DNA of 34,056 bases from an uncultured Collinsella sp. (GCA_900541045.1 UQID01000028.1:1-34056), one strand, 5' to 3'; positions 1 through 6,881 are shown, counted from the stretch's first letter. Notes: a model not told the origin generated them from the sequence alone. Numbers and translations are program-made.

Positions 1-411
1 GCGAAAAACAAATCCAAGTTAGACCATTTCAAATGGTTCGATGTCTGCCCGGATGTGACACCCGTAGGTGTCCATCCTCGCAGTATCCGGTTCTCAAGGT
101 GCACGCCTGCGCGGTACATCCGGTTCGACCGGGCCGCGCGGCAAGGAGATATATTGCCAGACCGGAGGGGCCCCGGGGGCGGGAATCCCGTACTCCATAT
201 TTTGTTCACAAACGAATAGGTCCCTCAGTCGCATCACTGGGGTTAAAACTGAAGCATTGGCTTCTGATATTGGCGATGACCAGCTGGTTTATAGGTGTTG
301 AGGCGTCGGCCATCTCTGCTGGGCTACTTTACTCTAAAGACATTAGGTTTTGGTTTCCTGTCGGTAAAAGGCTGGTTTTGGCCGCCAGGCGTCCTTATAT
401 ATAGAGAAGAT
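1..411. other. No recognised gene; short hairpins
   Basis: I see no convincing coding region here. Frames that stay open lack ribosome binding sites and read through palindromic sequence. A perfect 7-bp hairpin with one loop base lies at 23-37, and a GGATG/CATCC plus ACACC/GGTGT hairpin lies at 51-77. The stretch could be the flank of a repeated locus, such as an rRNA operon, where an assembly would stop, but I cannot recognise any RNA in it. Confidence 0.4.
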
Positions 412-834
412 CTGGTTCGAACCCGCGTCGCGACAACAAAAAAGCGACCGGCATCCGCCAGTCGCTTTTCTATTCTATGGTGGGCCGTCAGGGGTTCGGG
501 CCCGCTGCGCGGGCGGCCGCTGCGGCGCTTTCGCGCCTTGCGCGCTGCGCTGGCAAACGCTCACGCGTTTACTCAGCTCCGCGCCCCGACGGGTTCGAAC
601 CCGTGTCGCGGCAACAAAAAAGCGACCAACCGAAGTCGACCGCTTTCTTTTCTATGGTGGGCCGTCAGGGGTTCAGCCTGCTCCGCAGGCGGCCGCTGCG
701 GCGCTTTCGCGCCTCGCGCGCTGCGCTGGCAAACGCTCGCGCGTTTCCTCAGCTCCGCGCCCTTTCGGGTTCGAACCCATGAAGGGGCGACAAAAAAGAC
801 GGCCAACCGAAGTTGACCGTCTCAACAATCTTTG
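412..834 (-). repeat. Tandem ~178-bp units with tRNA-Lys 3' remnants
   Basis: Two near-identical units repeat with a period of 177-179 bp, and the third copy merges into attL. Each unit contains the last 19-20 bases of the neighbouring tRNA-Lys (at 478-497 and 655-674; the third at about 835), a GC-rich palindromic filler, a T-loop-like GGGTTCGAACCC motif and a minus-strand terminator hairpin with a T tract. The filler differs by only a few bases between copies (about 505-590 and 683-768). They look like decayed tRNA or attachment sites, or a species repeat inserted in a tRNA array. Frames open across them are not credible genes. Confidence 0.7.
792..821 (-). terminator. Original tRNA-Lys terminator, now left of attL
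   Basis: On the minus strand this is an imperfect 10-bp stem with a 4-base loop followed by six T. It lies just past the CC end of the tRNA-Lys 3' copy in attL, so it was probably the terminator of the intact tRNA gene before the element inserted. Confidence 0.7.
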
Positions 835-878
835 GGTGGGCCGTCAGGGGTTCGAACCCTGGACCTTGGGATTAAAAG
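835..878 (-). repeat. attL: attL: 44-bp copy of tRNA-Lys 3' half
   Basis: These 44 bases are identical to 4833-4876 inside the intact tRNA-Lys gene. They run from the anticodon loop to the CC of the 3' end. Beyond the repeat the sequence diverges at once (tRNA continues only at the right copy). This is the standard pattern left by a tyrosine integrase that uses a tRNA as attB. Confidence 0.9.
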
Positions 879-987
879 CCGCACCTCGTTTGATTTAACG
901 CTTGGACAGTGATACCGTACACCCACTCTGACCTGCGGTTTCGTTCGACTAGACGGACTGCACAGCCTGAGCGGGTTTATTCAACAC

Positions 988-1016
988 GGGTACTCCGCGC
1001 GGTACGCAGCGGGTAC
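988..1016 (+). promoter_or_regulatory. Left arm-type integrase sites (three GGGTAC-like)
   Basis: GGGTAC at 988, CGGTAC at 1000 and GGGTAC at 1011 form direct repeats spaced 12 and 11 bp. They sit between attL and the integrase start. A matching triplet with the same 12/11 spacing lies at 4755-4783 next to attR. Arm-type sites flanking both att cores are expected for integrases with an N-terminal arm-binding domain; the assignment is inferred from this symmetry. Confidence 0.65.
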
Positions 1017-1038
1017 GCACCGCGATTATGGGGTATCG

Positions 1039-2265
1039 ATGAAGCCAAAGCGCTACTACACCTCGTCCTGTCTCCTTCCATACCGCAACGGCAGATGGCG
1101 CGGACGCCTGAAGTTTAAGAAGCAGGACGGGACATACGGGCAGGTCAGCAAGGTCATGGCCGCCAAATCGAAACGTGCAGCTCAGGCCGAGCTGAAGGAA
1201 TGGCGCGAGGAGATGGAGGATCTTGCGCAGAAGAAGCTCAAGCTCGGCAGCATGGCACATAAGACCGTAAAAGACCTGCTAGACGGCTATATCGACATGC
1301 TCAGTGCATCCGGCTCAATTGAGTCCTCGACCGTTTACGACTACCGCGGTGCCGCGCGACTTGTTGAGCGCAGAATCGGCGGCATCGAATTCGACTCGTT
1401 AGACGTAACCGCAGCTCAGAACTGGATTAACTGGGCCGTTGAAGAGGGCTACAAGCCATCCACCATTCGCAAGAGTGTGACGCTGCTCAAGGCCGCATAC
1501 CGCGATGCTGTCGGCAGGCTCCGCGTGATCGACTACTCCCCCGTGGACTGCGTGCGCGTGCCTAAAGCCCGTCACCGTGAGCCCAACGCACTGGACGAAC
1601 GAGAGCGAGGACGGCTGCTCACGTTCCTCTCAATCGCCCGAGATTGTCCCGAAAACGTTGGCATCTACCTCGCACTGCTCACGGGTATGCGGCGTGGCGA
1701 GCTGCTTGCGCTCAGGTGGCGCAACGTTGATTTCGGACAAAAGCTGCTGCACGTCAAAGCTTCCATCGGGTTTGGAGAAAACGGGCATTACGAGAAGGAA
1801 CCCAAGAACGGCGGAAGTCGCAGGAGCATTCCCATGCCCGATGAAGTCGCGGGGATCCTTACTCGCCGCCAGACCGCCGCGCGAGCCGAGTGCTTTAAGG
1901 CGGGCGTGCCGTTCGAGCAGTCGATGTTCGTGTTGGGCGGTCCTGACGGAGAGTTCATGGCCCCTGAGCGCCTGTCGCGTCACTGGGCCGTCACGGTTCG
2001 ACAGCTGGGGCTGGTGGGCTCGGAGGGCGAGCCGCCCAAGTTCCACGACCTGCGCCACACGTTCGCTACCGCAGCGATCCTCGCGGGGACGGACATCAAG
2101 TCCGTCTCCTCGCTCCTGGGTCATGCCAACGCCGCAATGACGCTGAACATCTACACGGGCGTAAACGCCCAGGCGAAGCGAACGGCAATGGATGCAGTGG
2201 CGGCAACGATGACGGCGACACCGCCCACGGTTGAAATCCTGGAACTGCGGGCGAGCGGTGAATAG
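1039..2265 (+). CDS. int: Tyrosine recombinase / phage-type integrase
   Basis: This 408-aa site-specific recombinase most likely integrates and excises the surrounding element at tRNA-Lys. Residues about 15-65 form a basic arm-binding domain, about 75-175 the SAM-like core-binding domain and about 185-400 the catalytic domain. Visible catalytic residues are Arg218 in TGMRRGE, the HxxR box His336/Arg339 (FHDLRHTF), His362 in LLGH and the nucleophile Tyr372 in NIYTGV. Nothing is missing, so it should be active. The ATG at 1039 follows a weak GGGG ribosome site; an active integrase gene beside attL fits the family layout. A terminator follows at 2308-2340. Confidence 0.95.
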   Translation: MKPKRYYTSSCLLPYRNGRWRGRLKFKKQDGTYGQVSKVMAAKSKRAAQAELKEWREEMEDLAQKKLKLGSMAHKTVKDLLDGYIDMLSASGSIESSTVYDYRGAARLVERRIGGIEFDSLDVTAAQNWINWAVEEGYKPSTIRKSVTLLKAAYRDAVGRLRVIDYSPVDCVRVPKARHREPNALDERERGRLLTFLSIARDCPENVGIYLALLTGMRRGELLALRWRNVDFGQKLLHVKASIGFGENGHYEKEPKNGGSRRSIPMPDEVAGILTRRQTAARAECFKAGVPFEQSMFVLGGPDGEFMAPERLSRHWAVTVRQLGLVGSEGEPPKFHDLRHTFATAAILAGTDIKSVSSLLGHANAAMTLNIYTGVNAQAKRTAMDAVAATMTATPPTVEILELRASGE

Positions 2266-2307
2266 GCCCCTGCGGTCCTCAGATACCGATTTTCGGCCCG
2301 TAAATAC

Positions 2308-2340
2308 AGCGGCCGCCCATCGGGCTCCGACCGCTTTTTT
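2308..2340 (+). terminator. Terminator after integrase
   Basis: AGCGG (2308-2312) pairs with CCGCT (2331-2335), with an inner GCCC/GGGC stem, and a T tract runs to 2340. It lies 40 bp past the integrase stop. Confidence 0.65.
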
Positions 2341-2441
2341 CAGAGCCGCAAATCGGCTCTAATTCAGACAAAAGACCAGCTAGACAGCTGTTTTCTTTTA
2401 AGACTATTCGGACTATCGGGACAATGAAACGGAGGTGAACC

Positions 2442-2651
2442 ATGCTCGAATTCAGGATAAGCGGCGAAACCGCTAAGGCCAGCTGCTTGGCGGACCAGTT
2501 GGAAAGGGCAGGCTATGTTGTCAGGCGTTCGAAGCCCTATCGCAACAGGGACGAAGAAGGTTGTCGAATCTATCTCGAACTGGATGAGGACAAGGTCATG
2601 GGATGGATGCTTGCCAACCTTGAAAAAGCATACCTAGACAATCCCTCATAA
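2442..2651 (+). CDS. Small DUF3970-like protein
   Basis: A 69-aa protein with a strong ribosome site (GGAGGT, 6 bases before the ATG). It starts LEFRISGE and has a later VVRRSKPYRNRD segment followed by a CRIYLELD strand. That resembles the short DUF3970 family found on plasmids and mobile elements of Gram-positive bacteria, whose function is unknown. It stands alone between a terminator and a 13-bp hairpin, so it is probably transcribed as a single gene. The family call rests on memory of the pattern, not on a search. Confidence 0.7.
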   Translation: MLEFRISGETAKASCLADQLERAGYVVRRSKPYRNRDEEGCRIYLELDEDKVMGWMLANLEKAYLDNPS

Positions 2652-2684
2652 GGCCCGCCTTTCGGCGAAGGCGAAAGGCGGGCC
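2652..2684 (+). terminator. 13-bp perfect hairpin after small ORF
   Basis: GGCCCGCCTTTCG (2652-2664) pairs perfectly with 2672-2684 across a 7-base loop, starting just after the stop codon of the preceding gene. There is no T tract, so it may act with Rho or protect the transcript's 3' end. Confidence 0.5.
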
Positions 2685-2784
2685 CGAGCACGGAAACCCA
2701 CCGTTTTGAGCGGGACATACGAAGTCGGGCGAAATGGCCGTAAGGGTAGTTTTTCGAAATACGCAAGAGTCGTACGCTGCCGTA

Positions 2785-2877
2785 CAAAACTGCGTTTTGC
2801 CCGTCCGCGTACGCGCCGAAACCTACGGTTCGGCGCTTGTTAGGGCTCTGCCCTAAAACCAGGCGCCCTGCGGGGCG
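2785..2877. other. Cluster of four hairpins, possible origin or transfer site
   Basis: Four small inverted repeats follow each other: CAAAAC/GTTTTG (2785-2799), GCGCCGAA/TTCGGCGC (2813-2836), TTAGGGC/GCCCTAA (2840-2856) and CGCCC/GGGCG (2864-2877). The 2687-3059 gap has no gene. Hairpin clusters of this kind occur at single-strand origins and oriT sites of small plasmids, but no relaxase is encoded here, so the role is a guess. Confidence 0.3.
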
Positions 2878-3059
2878 AAACCCCCGTTCTCAAAGGCGCG
2901 ATTAGACGGAACAGAATACCCTGCCGCCCGAAATTATCACCGATTGTCACCCCTTGGCACTAAATCGGTTCGCACGGAGCCAAAAGCCGCCATAGCCTTG
3001 TTATAGCGGCATAAGCCGCACAGTCTTTATCGGGCCATAGGCCTAGAAAGGAGTCAACT

Positions 3060-3293
3060 ATGCATAAATCAGAGGAGGCCATTTTGGAACGATTCCGCCT
3101 CGGCGAGTATGACACGTTACCGCTGCTCATCACACCCACAACCGCCGAAGCGGCAATCGGCATTAGTGCCAAGCACCTTTTGAGAATGGTCGAACGCGGT
3201 GAGATCCGTGGCGTTCAAATCGGGCGCCGGTGGAAGCTCAACCGTGATGACCTGCTCGCGGTCTGCGGGCTGCGCGATAAGGGCGCGGCCTAA
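3060..3293 (+). CDS. Excisionase-type HTH DNA-binding protein
   Basis: A 77-aa protein with a single MerR/HTH_17-like winged helix: TAEAAIGISAKHLLRMVERGEI then GRRWKLNRDDLLA, residues about 28-68. Proteins of this form act as excisionases (recombination directionality factors) or as small regulators on mobile elements. A clear AAGGAG ribosome site precedes the ATG. Its stop overlaps the next start by one base (TAATG), so the two are translationally coupled. In this context it could direct excision by the integrase or bind the iteron array. Confidence 0.8.
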   Translation: MHKSEEAILERFRLGEYDTLPLLITPTTAEAAIGISAKHLLRMVERGEIRGVQIGRRWKLNRDDLLAVCGLRDKGAA

Positions 3294-3715
3294 TGGGGCG
3301 CACAATTAGTGATGATGAGGCCATCAAGGCCGCATGGAATGTGCAGCTACCGCTCATGCGCATTAACCTGCCAATAACGACCGCAAACGAATTCAGGCGC
3401 TTGCATACTGCTCGCGGCAGCCGTGCATACGCCGATATGGGTGTCTGGCTCGCACTGTGTTCGCTCGCATCAACGGCTAGGGGACACGCGCTGAAACTCG
3501 ATTACGCGATGCTGGCCAAGCAACTTTATGGGACGCACGGTCAATCGACTGTCGCAGCCGAGCATGTCAACGCACTGATCGCAGCGGGACTCGCGACCTC
3601 AACCGAGGACGAATGGCTCTACCTGCCCGCTGTCGATGACGCGATGATTAGGCATGGAAAGATGATTGTCGGTGGCACCCGTGGCGGGCGGCCTAAGAAG
3701 AAACGGAGGAGATAA
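3293..3715 (+). CDS. Unrecognised small element protein, basic C-terminus
   Basis: A 140-aa protein coupled to the HTH gene by a TAATG overlap. I do not recognise the family. The middle (about residues 55-115) has short helices followed by ALIAAGLATSTEDEWLYLP, which looks like a winged-helix fold, and the last residues are very basic (GRPKKKRRR). A DNA-binding role, possibly in replication or copy control through the downstream iterons, is an inference from position and composition only. It sits three bases before the next gene. Confidence 0.65.
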   Translation: MGRTISDDEAIKAAWNVQLPLMRINLPITTANEFRRLHTARGSRAYADMGVWLALCSLASTARGHALKLDYAMLAKQLYGTHGQSTVAAEHVNALIAAGLATSTEDEWLYLPAVDDAMIRHGKMIVGGTRGGRPKKKRRR

Positions 3716-3717
3716 CA

Positions 3718-4206
3718 GTGACGGATGATCCTCCGAAAAAAGAAGTGCCGCTGGAATCATCACTTCCAACGGCACCAAGCATCACTCGGGATGCGATTAG
3801 CATTGAGAATACTATATCACGTGAACGGTTCGCACAGCTCAGCGGCGTTGAACCGCCACAAATCTGCGCTGCTGCAACGGAAACCGAGGAAGCCGCCAAA
3901 TCGCGGCTATGTGACGACAAAAGTGATCGATGGCTATATCTCGCCGCGAGGGGCAAGCTTGAACTTCAGTTGCTATTAGAAATACGACGATACGAGCGCA
4001 TCGGCTCATGCAAGGGCTATAAGGTTTGCGGATTGAAGAAAACCGACATCGAACTGGCCGAATTCTTTAACGCGGCGCGGCCGAGCGTCTGCAAAGCGCG
4101 AAAGGCGTTGAAATCAAGGCATCTCATCGACTCGGTTGACGGCATACTGCAACTCCGATATGCAGCCATCCTCGATGCCGCCAAGTCCATGGGATGGAGC
4201 GACTAG
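3718..4206 (+). CDS. Unrecognised element protein, possible initiator
   Basis: A 162-aa protein starting at a GTG with a strong GGAGGAG ribosome site that overlaps the end of the previous gene. The first 60 residues are polar and probably disordered. Residues about 65-160 look helical, with LKKTDIELAEFFNAARPSV followed by KARKALKSRHLI, suggesting a helix-turn-helix. It is the last gene before the iteron-like array, the usual place for an iteron-binding initiator or partner, but no known Rep motif is seen. A perfect 11-bp terminator follows. Confidence 0.65.
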   Translation: MTDDPPKKEVPLESSLPTAPSITRDAISIENTISRERFAQLSGVEPPQICAAATETEEAAKSRLCDDKSDRWLYLAARGKLELQLLLEIRRYERIGSCKGYKVCGLKKTDIELAEFFNAARPSVCKARKALKSRHLIDSVDGILQLRYAAILDAAKSMGWSD

Positions 4207-4209
4207 GCA

Positions 4210-4240
4210 GCCGTCCCGCATCTATTGCGGGACGGCTTTT
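4210..4240 (+). terminator. Terminator of the element operon
   Basis: GCCGTCCCGCA (4210-4220) pairs perfectly with 4226-4236 across a 5-base loop, followed by TTTT. It lies directly after the stop codon at 4206. Confidence 0.85.
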
Positions 4241-4265
4241 CAGTGTTCAAAAGGGTGGGTTTAAG

Positions 4266-4450
4266 TGTAACGTGAGGTTAAACCAGCCTGTAACGTGACG
4301 TTACATCTTCTGTAACTTGAAGTTACACTTCCTGTAACGTGAGGTTACACATGTGTAACTTGAGGTTACATTTAACCCACCCTTCAAAAGGGGGCATTCA
4401 AGCGTCCCGAACCGCAGGTAGAAGCGCCGCAGGTGTAACGTCAAGTTACA
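4266..4450. repeat. Six 17-bp palindromic iterons, putative origin
   Basis: Consensus TGTAAC-K-TGA-N-GTTACA occurs at 4266-4282 (3' end degenerate), 4289-4305, 4311-4327, 4333-4349, 4354-4370 and 4434-4450. Start-to-start spacing is 23, 22, 22 and 21 bp, two helical turns, with the sixth 80 bp further on. Copies two and three are perfect palindromes around one base. The first five are enclosed by a GGGTGGGTT(T)AA / TTAACCCACCC inverted repeat (4253-4264 and 4372-4382), and TTCAAAAGGG occurs at 4246 and 4383. This fits iterons bound by a dimeric initiator or repressor. Confidence 0.8.
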
Positions 4451-4487
4451 TTCCATTTATATATAAATAAGTAAGTAATAGATATAG
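4451..4487. other. AT-rich segment next to iterons
   Basis: A run of almost only A and T, with short TAAGTAAGTAA-type repeats, begins immediately after the sixth iteron, in an otherwise GC-rich element. This is the expected position of a DNA unwinding element in an iteron origin. It could also hold promoter elements. Confidence 0.45.
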
Positions 4488-4559
4488 GGCTTCGGTGCAT
4501 CAACGACCGCTCACTACGCCACACCGGCATACCCGCGCTCAAGGCTCGCGTTCAACTCC

Positions 4560-4607
4560 CTTTCGACAGCCTGGGGCTACCCAAGGAGCCCCTACGGCTA
4601 TCGAAAG
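4560..4607. repeat. 48-bp nested inverted repeat
   Basis: Outer arms CTTTCGACAGCC (4560-4571) and GGCTATCGAAAG (4596-4607) differ at one position, and inner arms GGGGCT (4573-4578) and AGCCCC (4587-4592) are perfect. A second, looser inverted repeat (CGGATGG/CCATCCG, 4655-4700) follows. The 4488-4754 stretch has no believable gene. These structures may belong to replication or transfer of the element. Confidence 0.45.
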
Positions 4608-4754
4608 CGCGCAGAACGCTCGCATCCACTCGGACCGTCCTCGGCCCCCACAGACGGATGGACGAACGCATCGGCAACGATCTATCCGTCCGACCATCCG
4701 GACGTTAACGCCCTCTACGGACAGACCAGAATTATGGAATCCACGTGATTTGAG

Positions 4755-4783
4755 GGGTACCGTTTTGGGTACTCGTTGGGTAC
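4755..4783 (+). promoter_or_regulatory. Right arm-type integrase sites (three GGGTAC)
   Basis: GGGTAC occurs at 4755, 4767 and 4778 with 12- and 11-bp spacing, the same pattern as the left triplet. It lies about 50 bp from attR. This makes a specific integrase arm-binding role likely. Confidence 0.65.
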
Positions 4784-4794
4784 ATAAAGAAAAA

Positions 4795-4820
4795 GGTCAG
4801 AGACAACACCGTCTCTGACC
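4795..4820 (-). terminator. tRNA-Lys terminator supplied by the element
   Basis: A perfect 10-bp stem (4795-4804 with 4811-4820) with a 6-base loop; on the minus strand it is followed by TTTTTCTTT. It lies 12 bases past the tRNA CCA end and inside the element, which therefore replaces the original terminator near 800. Confidence 0.85.
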
Positions 4821-4831
4821 TGCGCAAACTA

Positions 4832-4907
4832 TGGTGGGCCGTCAGGGGTTCGAACCCTGGACCTTGGGATTAAAAGTCCCCTGCTCTGCCAGCTGAGCTA
4901 ACGGCCC
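4832..4907 (-). tRNA. tRNA-Lys (anticodon UUU)
   Basis: The 76 bases fold into a complete cloverleaf on the minus strand. The acceptor GGGCCGT pairs with ACGGCCC, the anticodon stem GGGGA/TCCC(A) carries loop CTTTTAA (anticodon TTT), the T arm is CAGGG/CCCTG with TTCGAAC, and CCA is encoded. It remains intact because the inserted element supplies the 3' half. The segment from the anticodon loop to the 3' end is the integration site. Confidence 0.97.
4833..4876 (-). repeat. attR: attR: 44-bp core within tRNA-Lys
   Basis: These bases are identical to attL at 835-878. The identity stops at the 5' side of the anticodon loop, where attL changes to element sequence. Confidence 0.9.
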
Positions 4908-4916
4908 GCGGGTGGC

Positions 4917-4945
4917 ATTGTACCACGGTCTGGGACTATTCCCAA
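4917..4945 (-). promoter_or_regulatory. tRNA-Lys promoter
   Basis: On the minus strand TTGGGA (4940-4945) and TACAAT (4917-4922) are separated by 17 bp and end 9 bases before the tRNA. The -35 element overlaps the 3' end of the aminopeptidase gene. Confidence 0.6.
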
Positions 4946-6216
4946 CTCCATTGGCCGTTCTGGAAAATCACAACTTCGCGTCCATCGGGCGTAATGCCCA
5001 CAATATCGATGTCGTCCGTACCGATCATAAAGTCGACGTGCGTGCTCGAAACGTTGACGCCATGCTCAATGAGCTCCTCTTTGGACATATCATATCCACC
5101 CTCAATGCACTCGGGGAAGCCGACTCCCAGTGCAAGATGGCAGCTGGCATTCTCGTCATAGAGCGTGTCATAGAACAGGATGCCGCTTTCGCGAATCGGC
5201 GTGTTCTTGGAAATGAGCGCAACCTCTCCCAGATGAGCAGCGCCCTCGTCAGTATCGATGATACTTGCGAGTGTCGCCTTTCCCACACGGGCGTCGTAAT
5301 CCACCACACGACCGTTCTCGAACTTGATCCAAAAATCGTCGACCTTGTTACCGTGATGGATAAGCGGCATTGCGGAATAGACGATTCCGTCAGCACGCAT
5401 ACGATCGGGCGAGGTGAAGACCTCCTCGGTGGGGATGTTGGGGAAGAAGGGGTGACCGTCGGGGGTCTCGCCCTTACCGCCGGCCCACTCATGCCCCTTC
5501 GTCATACCAATTACCAGGTCGGTTCCATTCGAAGCGGTATAGCGCAGGCAGTCGAAACGATTTTCGTTCAGAAAGCGCAGGTTCTTTTCAAACGCCGCAT
5601 CGTGAAGCTCCCAGTCACTCTCCGGATCTTGACCGTCAGCACGGGCGGTATGCAGAATCGCAATCCATAGTTTATAGATTGCAACCTCATCGGCGTCTCC
5701 CGGGAACACCTCGCGCGCCCAAGCCACGACCGGCGCTCCGGCAATGCACCACGGGTTGATGTTGTAATCCAGTCCGCGGCGGAAAATCTTGCACTGCGTG
5801 TTCCTCGCCTTGGAAGCGGCAGCGGGCTTGGCAGGATCGATGCCCTTGAGAGCGGCGGGGTCAGCACCCTCGATAAAGATAAAGCAGGCACCGTCCTGGG
5901 CCAGAGAATCCAGCTGTATGCGCTTCCACTCGGGCGTCTGCCCAAAATAGCTTTTCTCGACATGCTCGTACGCAAGCCTCGTCACGGCGTCGTCGGCCCA
6001 GATGACCGTCACGTGACCGGCACCGGCGTCATAAGCCTCCGCAACCACCACGCGCGCAAATGATGCGCACTCGACGGGAGACTGAACGACGACCTCCTGG
6101 CCGGGCTTGACGTTTACACCCTTGCGGACAACGAGACGTGCATAATTTTTAATCTTGGGCTCAAGGGTCTTCATGCCCTCAAGAGCTTCCTCGACCGTTA
6201 GGGCAGCTCGAATCAT
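4936..6216 (-). CDS. M29-family metallo-aminopeptidase (AmpS/PepS type)
   Basis: A 426-aa cytoplasmic exopeptidase that removes N-terminal residues from peptides using two metal ions. The family's five metal ligands are visible in the expected order: Glu265 (IPTEEVFT), Glu331 (LGEVAL), His360 (ASCHLALG), His393 and Asp395 (STHVDF). Length is usual for M29. I chose the ATG at 6216 because GGAGT lies six bases upstream; the ATG at 6228 would place the ribosome site inside the gene. It is a single gene, closed off upstream by the 6248-6275 terminator, and it ends next to the tRNA-Lys promoter. Confidence 0.92.
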   Translation of the reverse strand: MIRAALTVEEALEGMKTLEPKIKNYARLVVRKGVNVKPGQEVVVQSPVECASFARVVVAEAYDAGAGHVTVIWADDAVTRLAYEHVEKSYFGQTPEWKRIQLDSLAQDGACFIFIEGADPAALKGIDPAKPAAASKARNTQCKIFRRGLDYNINPWCIAGAPVVAWAREVFPGDADEVAIYKLWIAILHTARADGQDPESDWELHDAAFEKNLRFLNENRFDCLRYTASNGTDLVIGMTKGHEWAGGKGETPDGHPFFPNIPTEEVFTSPDRMRADGIVYSAMPLIHHGNKVDDFWIKFENGRVVDYDARVGKATLASIIDTDEGAAHLGEVALISKNTPIRESGILFYDTLYDENASCHLALGVGFPECIEGGYDMSKEELIEHGVNVSSTHVDFMIGTDDIDIVGITPDGREVVIFQNGQWSWE

Positions 6217-6247
6217 GTGCCACTCCATCTATCTATAGAACAGTAAA

Positions 6248-6275
6248 AAGGCGCGCCGCAAAAACGACGCGCCTT
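6248..6275 (-). terminator. Terminator after purC-linked membrane gene
   Basis: AAGGCGCG and CGCGCCTT form a perfect 8-bp stem with a 12-base loop; the minus strand continues with TTTTTAC. It ends the purC operon before the aminopeptidase gene. Confidence 0.75.
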
Positions 6276-6305
6276 ATATCTTAGCGATATGTATGGATAC
6301 AAACG

Positions 6306-6881
6306 CTACTTCTTCTTGGAGTTCTTCTTGTCCTCCTCGGCAGCCGAGCGCTCGATAAGAGCGTTGAGCTTGTTCTCGGACATGCCCTCGGCCTGCGCGC
6401 GGTACATGTTGCGCAAGGGACGAATACGAACGAAGTCGTAGATAAAGTCACCCAGGATGATGACATAGGACAAAACGATGCCGACCATCTGAACAGGACT
6501 GGACACCGTGCCGCCGGGAGCGAAGTAGAGCGAAGCCCAAATTGCCACGACGAGTACCATGCCGATGGCGAGCACGGCCCACCAGATACGACGGCGCTTG
6601 GTGTAGTCCTCATCCTGCTTGAGAAGAATATTCGACACCGTATAGATACGATCCTCGCGAGCACGCTGCTTGGCCTTGCGGGCGCGCTTCTCCTCCTTGG
6701 AAAGGCCTTCCAGGTTTTCACCCTTCTCGAGCTCTTTGCGGCGAGCTTTAGACGAAGCTGGCACGACGCGAACGGAGCTCGCTGCTTGGCGGGCGGGTTT
6801 AGCAGATGCGGCGGACTTGCGCGCAACCCCGGTAACTTCGTGGGATTGCGTGCGCTTGTTCGTGGCGCTACGGGTACTCAC
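6306..6881 (-). CDS. Small two-helix membrane protein, unknown function
   Basis: A 191-aa protein I do not recognise by name. Residues 1-100 are highly charged and probably disordered (KARRKELEKGE, SKEEKRARKAKQRARED). Two membrane helices follow (about 104-124, WWAVLAIGMVLVVAIW, and 132-152), then a charged tail ending in KKNSKKK. The GTG start directly abuts the purC stop, with GGAG ten bases upstream inside purC, so it is translated from the purC message. Such proteins are common in Coriobacteriia; nothing ties it to purine synthesis except co-transcription. Confidence 0.8.
   Translation of the reverse strand: MSTRSATNKRTQSHEVTGVARKSAASAKPARQAASSVRVVPASSKARRKELEKGENLEGLSKEEKRARKAKQRAREDRIYTVSNILLKQDEDYTKRRRIWWAVLAIGMVLVVAIWASLYFAPGGTVSSPVQMVGIVLSYVIILGDFIYDFVRIRPLRNMYRAQAEGMSENKLNALIERSAAEEDKKNSKKK

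Larger units (their letters stand above)
835..4876. mobile_element. Integrative plasmid-like element in tRNA-Lys
   Basis: The element is about 4.0 kb and is bounded by the 44-bp att repeats. It contains a tyrosine integrase next to attL, a DUF3970-like protein, an excisionase-type HTH protein, two small unrecognised proteins and an iteron-like array with an AT-rich flank. I see no relaxase, capsid or terminase gene, no type IV secretion gene and no recognisable replication protein. It is therefore more like a small integrated plasmid or satellite than a prophage or ICE. The intact tRNA is kept at the right end. Confidence 0.85.

Noticed and set aside
412..790. Additional tRNA genes suggested by GGGTTCGAACCC motifs
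   Set aside because: Only T-loop-like parts are present; no acceptor or anticodon stem can be formed around them.
33..816. Open frames of 77-173 aa on both strands
   Set aside because: They run across tRNA remnants, terminators and GC-rich palindromes, have no ribosome sites, and are repeated along with the DNA repeats.
4266..4450. CRISPR array
   Set aside because: Units are 17-bp palindromes only 4-6 bp apart, with no room for spacers, and no cas genes are present.
4495..4818. 107-aa open frame
   Set aside because: No ribosome site, unusual composition, and it runs through inverted repeats, integrase sites and the tRNA terminator.
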